This document shows positions 61,901 to 64,000 of a stretch of DNA of 64,000 nt, piece after piece. Each line of letters begins with the position of its first letter. Within the stretch, counting starts at the first letter, position 1. This DNA is from Viscum album (taxonomy: Eukaryota > Streptophyta > Magnoliopsida > Santalales > Viscaceae), in contig OY728131.1 of NCBI GenBank assembly GCA_963277665.1, positions 1,391,928,688 to 1,391,992,687 on the forward strand. The letters are read 5' to 3'. Under the pieces are notes generated by a model, which was not told where the DNA came from, did no database searches, and saw only the letters and a program-made list of their open reading frames with translations. Made by a program: the position numbers and the translations under genes.

Positions 61901-64000
61901 GAATAATCGAGTGAAATAACATTCATAAGGGGGGGTTAATCTTATATTATAGTTTAATTGGGAGACCAAGAATATTATGGTAAAAAATAAAATATCTAAA
62001 ATGATGTATGTACATGTGGTATTTGAAAAATAACCACTAATAGAACTTGGAAGTGTGAGGGAAGAAAATGGTAAGTTTATCATGACCAACAATATTCTTA
62101 TTATTTAGGATTTGTAATAAGTACTCATCTCCATATAAAATTTATTATTATAACTTATGATTACTGTAATATAGGTTTAATGTTAGGGGGATGTTCCATG
62201 GGGTGTTTAAAGTGAAAAAAGAAGGTTTACAAGAAGAAATAATATACAAGTAAAAAAACTTTTGGAGTATGAACCTCTGGTATCTAGCACTAGTTTGAAT
62301 CAACATTTGGTTTTGAGAAACCACTATGGATGCCATATATGAATCTATAATTTCAAGTTGTAAAAAAAATTTATAAATTCAACAGATCCTGATCTAATTA
62401 CAATGTGGTGGAAATGGATAATCAGGAATTTTATATTGGATGAAGCATATTTTTGTGATCAATATGCGATTTCATGTCATAAATCAAGTGGAACTAGTCC
62501 AAAAGAAAGAGAACCCATCTCAAGGGAGAATTATCAACTTCATATAATTTAGGAATTATATAATTATGTGTTAAAAATTTAGATTTAGTTATTAATTTTT
62601 TGATATACTAATACTTTTAAATGATTATACCCATGGTGTACATCAACAAGTTGTTTAAGTTATTATAATTTGTATCCAAAGATAATGAAATTCATGGAAT
62701 TTTTATTTTAATGTTGTAAAGGTAGATTATATCACGTGGAATAAAATATAAATCATGTGTTGTAAAAATATAATAGATATAAATTGGAATCATGTGTTTA
62801 TCCAAATTAGTTGTATCAATTGGTTCAACATACCATAAAACTTTCACACTTTGGTCATTATTTATTTTTTTATTTTTTTTATAACTATGATTGGGACCAC
62901 ATGAAGATTGATAGTAATGTAATTAGAAGTGAAATCTACATGTGTTGGTGGAATTATGTGAGTGACATGGAAAACACTAATGCGGTAAACACTGACTTGT
63001 GTTTCCTATATTGATTTTTTATATCAATTGGATTATATTGTTTGTTGACAAATCATTTTTATGTTAAATTAATTCACAGAAATTTTTAATATTGAAACTA
63101 CTATTATAAGAGATTTGGATATTAGAAGTAATTTATAGAAATGATGTGACAAAAATGGACAGTGCCTACATTTCCTTAGAGTACATGAGATGAAGTACCA
63201 CTAGTTGTAAATAAATCCAAATGTTTAAGAGAAGATGTTGATTTAGAAATTGTAAAAGGATTCTAAAAAAATTATGAATTTATCTTTAAAATCATTGATA
63301 TAGCTAAGAGTTTTATATTTCAATATGTGGTATCTAAAATGGGTTTTAAATGAGTATCATATCCAATGGGTGTGTAAAATAACTAAATATAGTGTATGAA
63401 TTTTCTTAATAAGTGGGAATAGAGACGTAGAAATTAACTATATTGTTATCAATGTAATGGGGGAGAAATTAAATGAAAAATATGGATAATATAAAGATGT
63501 ATCTGGAAAAATAAGGGCTTTTAATTTTGTCACTAAAGGGGGAGTGAGATAATGAGCATTAAATTGGAAAATTTTGTTAATGAATTTGGAGTAAAATGGT
63601 GAATTAGGATTTATGGTAATATATTCAGAAAATAAATTGGGATATTATGTTGCAAACAATAGGGTTTGTGTTATATTTGTTTCCAATAATTGTTGGATTT
63701 GTTGGAAATGAATCAGGGTTGACATTCCTACATAACCTAATGGTTATATAATTGATTGTGGGTATGGATATTATACTTGGGGACCAAATTTTCTGAGTTA
63801 TGCATGACATTATAATTAATGAAATGTGAATAATGGAAATAGATGATCTAGTTAGAAAGAATTGATTCCACTACAATTATTATATAGAGGAAGGGGACTC
63901 CTTTTGAGATCTATATATCAATGTCATGGTCTGATGATATCAAGATGTAGAGTGTGATGATAAATATTTTTTTGAAGGAGTCAATGTTTGTAAAAATTAA
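58983..64000. other. AT-rich sequence without a firmly identified feature
   Basis: This continues the sequence interrupted at 49338. The longest open frame (59338-59679, plus, 113 codons) has no domain I recognise, and such a length is not surprising in this many AT-rich bases. A lone motif reading CEKCGSLGHHSWSR at about 60820-60861 (plus) resembles a zinc knuckle missing its last cysteine, but stops surround it. The open frames at 61720-62336 (minus) and 62811-63014 (plus) are unremarkable. Confidence 0.4.

Noticed and set aside
1..64000. CRISPR arrays, bacterial operons, tRNA genes or organelle DNA insertions
   Set aside because: No regularly spaced short repeats, no ribosome-binding-site/ORF organisation, and no cloverleaf or plastid/mitochondrial gene segment was recognised on either strand.

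Overview
This window looks like a piece of a large, AT-rich flowering-plant nuclear genome made almost entirely of old, nested LTR retrotransposons. The evidence is several recognisable plant lineages (Ty3/gypsy Tekay-type chromovirus, Ty3/gypsy Athila/Tat type, a probable Ty1/copia SIRE type, and an LTR element carrying a 5S rRNA-like promoter as in Cassandra). All reading frames are broken by stops and frameshifts, CG dinucleotides look scarce, and I see no host gene, tRNA gene or functional rDNA. The species cannot be named from this sequence. Heavy decay without removal would fit a very large genome, but that is inference.

Layout. 1-2734: plus-strand Ty3/gypsy gag-pol remnant (gag, protease, RT, start of the RT-RNase H linker), cut off by the next element. 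2735-8730: minus-strand LTR element with two diverged LTRs of about 1.8 kb and a primer-binding site at 6915-6927. 8731-12000: AT-rich, nothing recognised. 12000-13030: repeat unit that recurs at 44430-45420 on the other side of the nest. 13624-17425: Cassandra-like complex (LTR, internal, second internal, polypurine tract, LTR, third internal), with a 5S-derived block in each LTR. 17998-43946: Athila-type element on the minus strand, with its 5' LTR split by a structurally complete 12.4-kb Tekay-type element (30206-42607, minus strand) flanked by the 5-bp duplication GGTCA. 43947-49338: the second copy of the paired repeat, then unrecognised sequence. 49339-58982: a plus-strand pair of about 3.25-kb LTRs around 3.1 kb of unrecognised internal sequence. 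58983-64000: AT-rich, nothing firmly recognised.

Relative order. The Tekay-type insertion is younger than the Athila-type one, and the 2735-8730 element is younger than the gypsy remnant it interrupts. No element appears capable of autonomous movement: the catalytic motifs I could read are damaged. All alignments were done by eye, so boundaries given as approximate may be off by tens of bases, and sub-gene limits in decayed regions by more.
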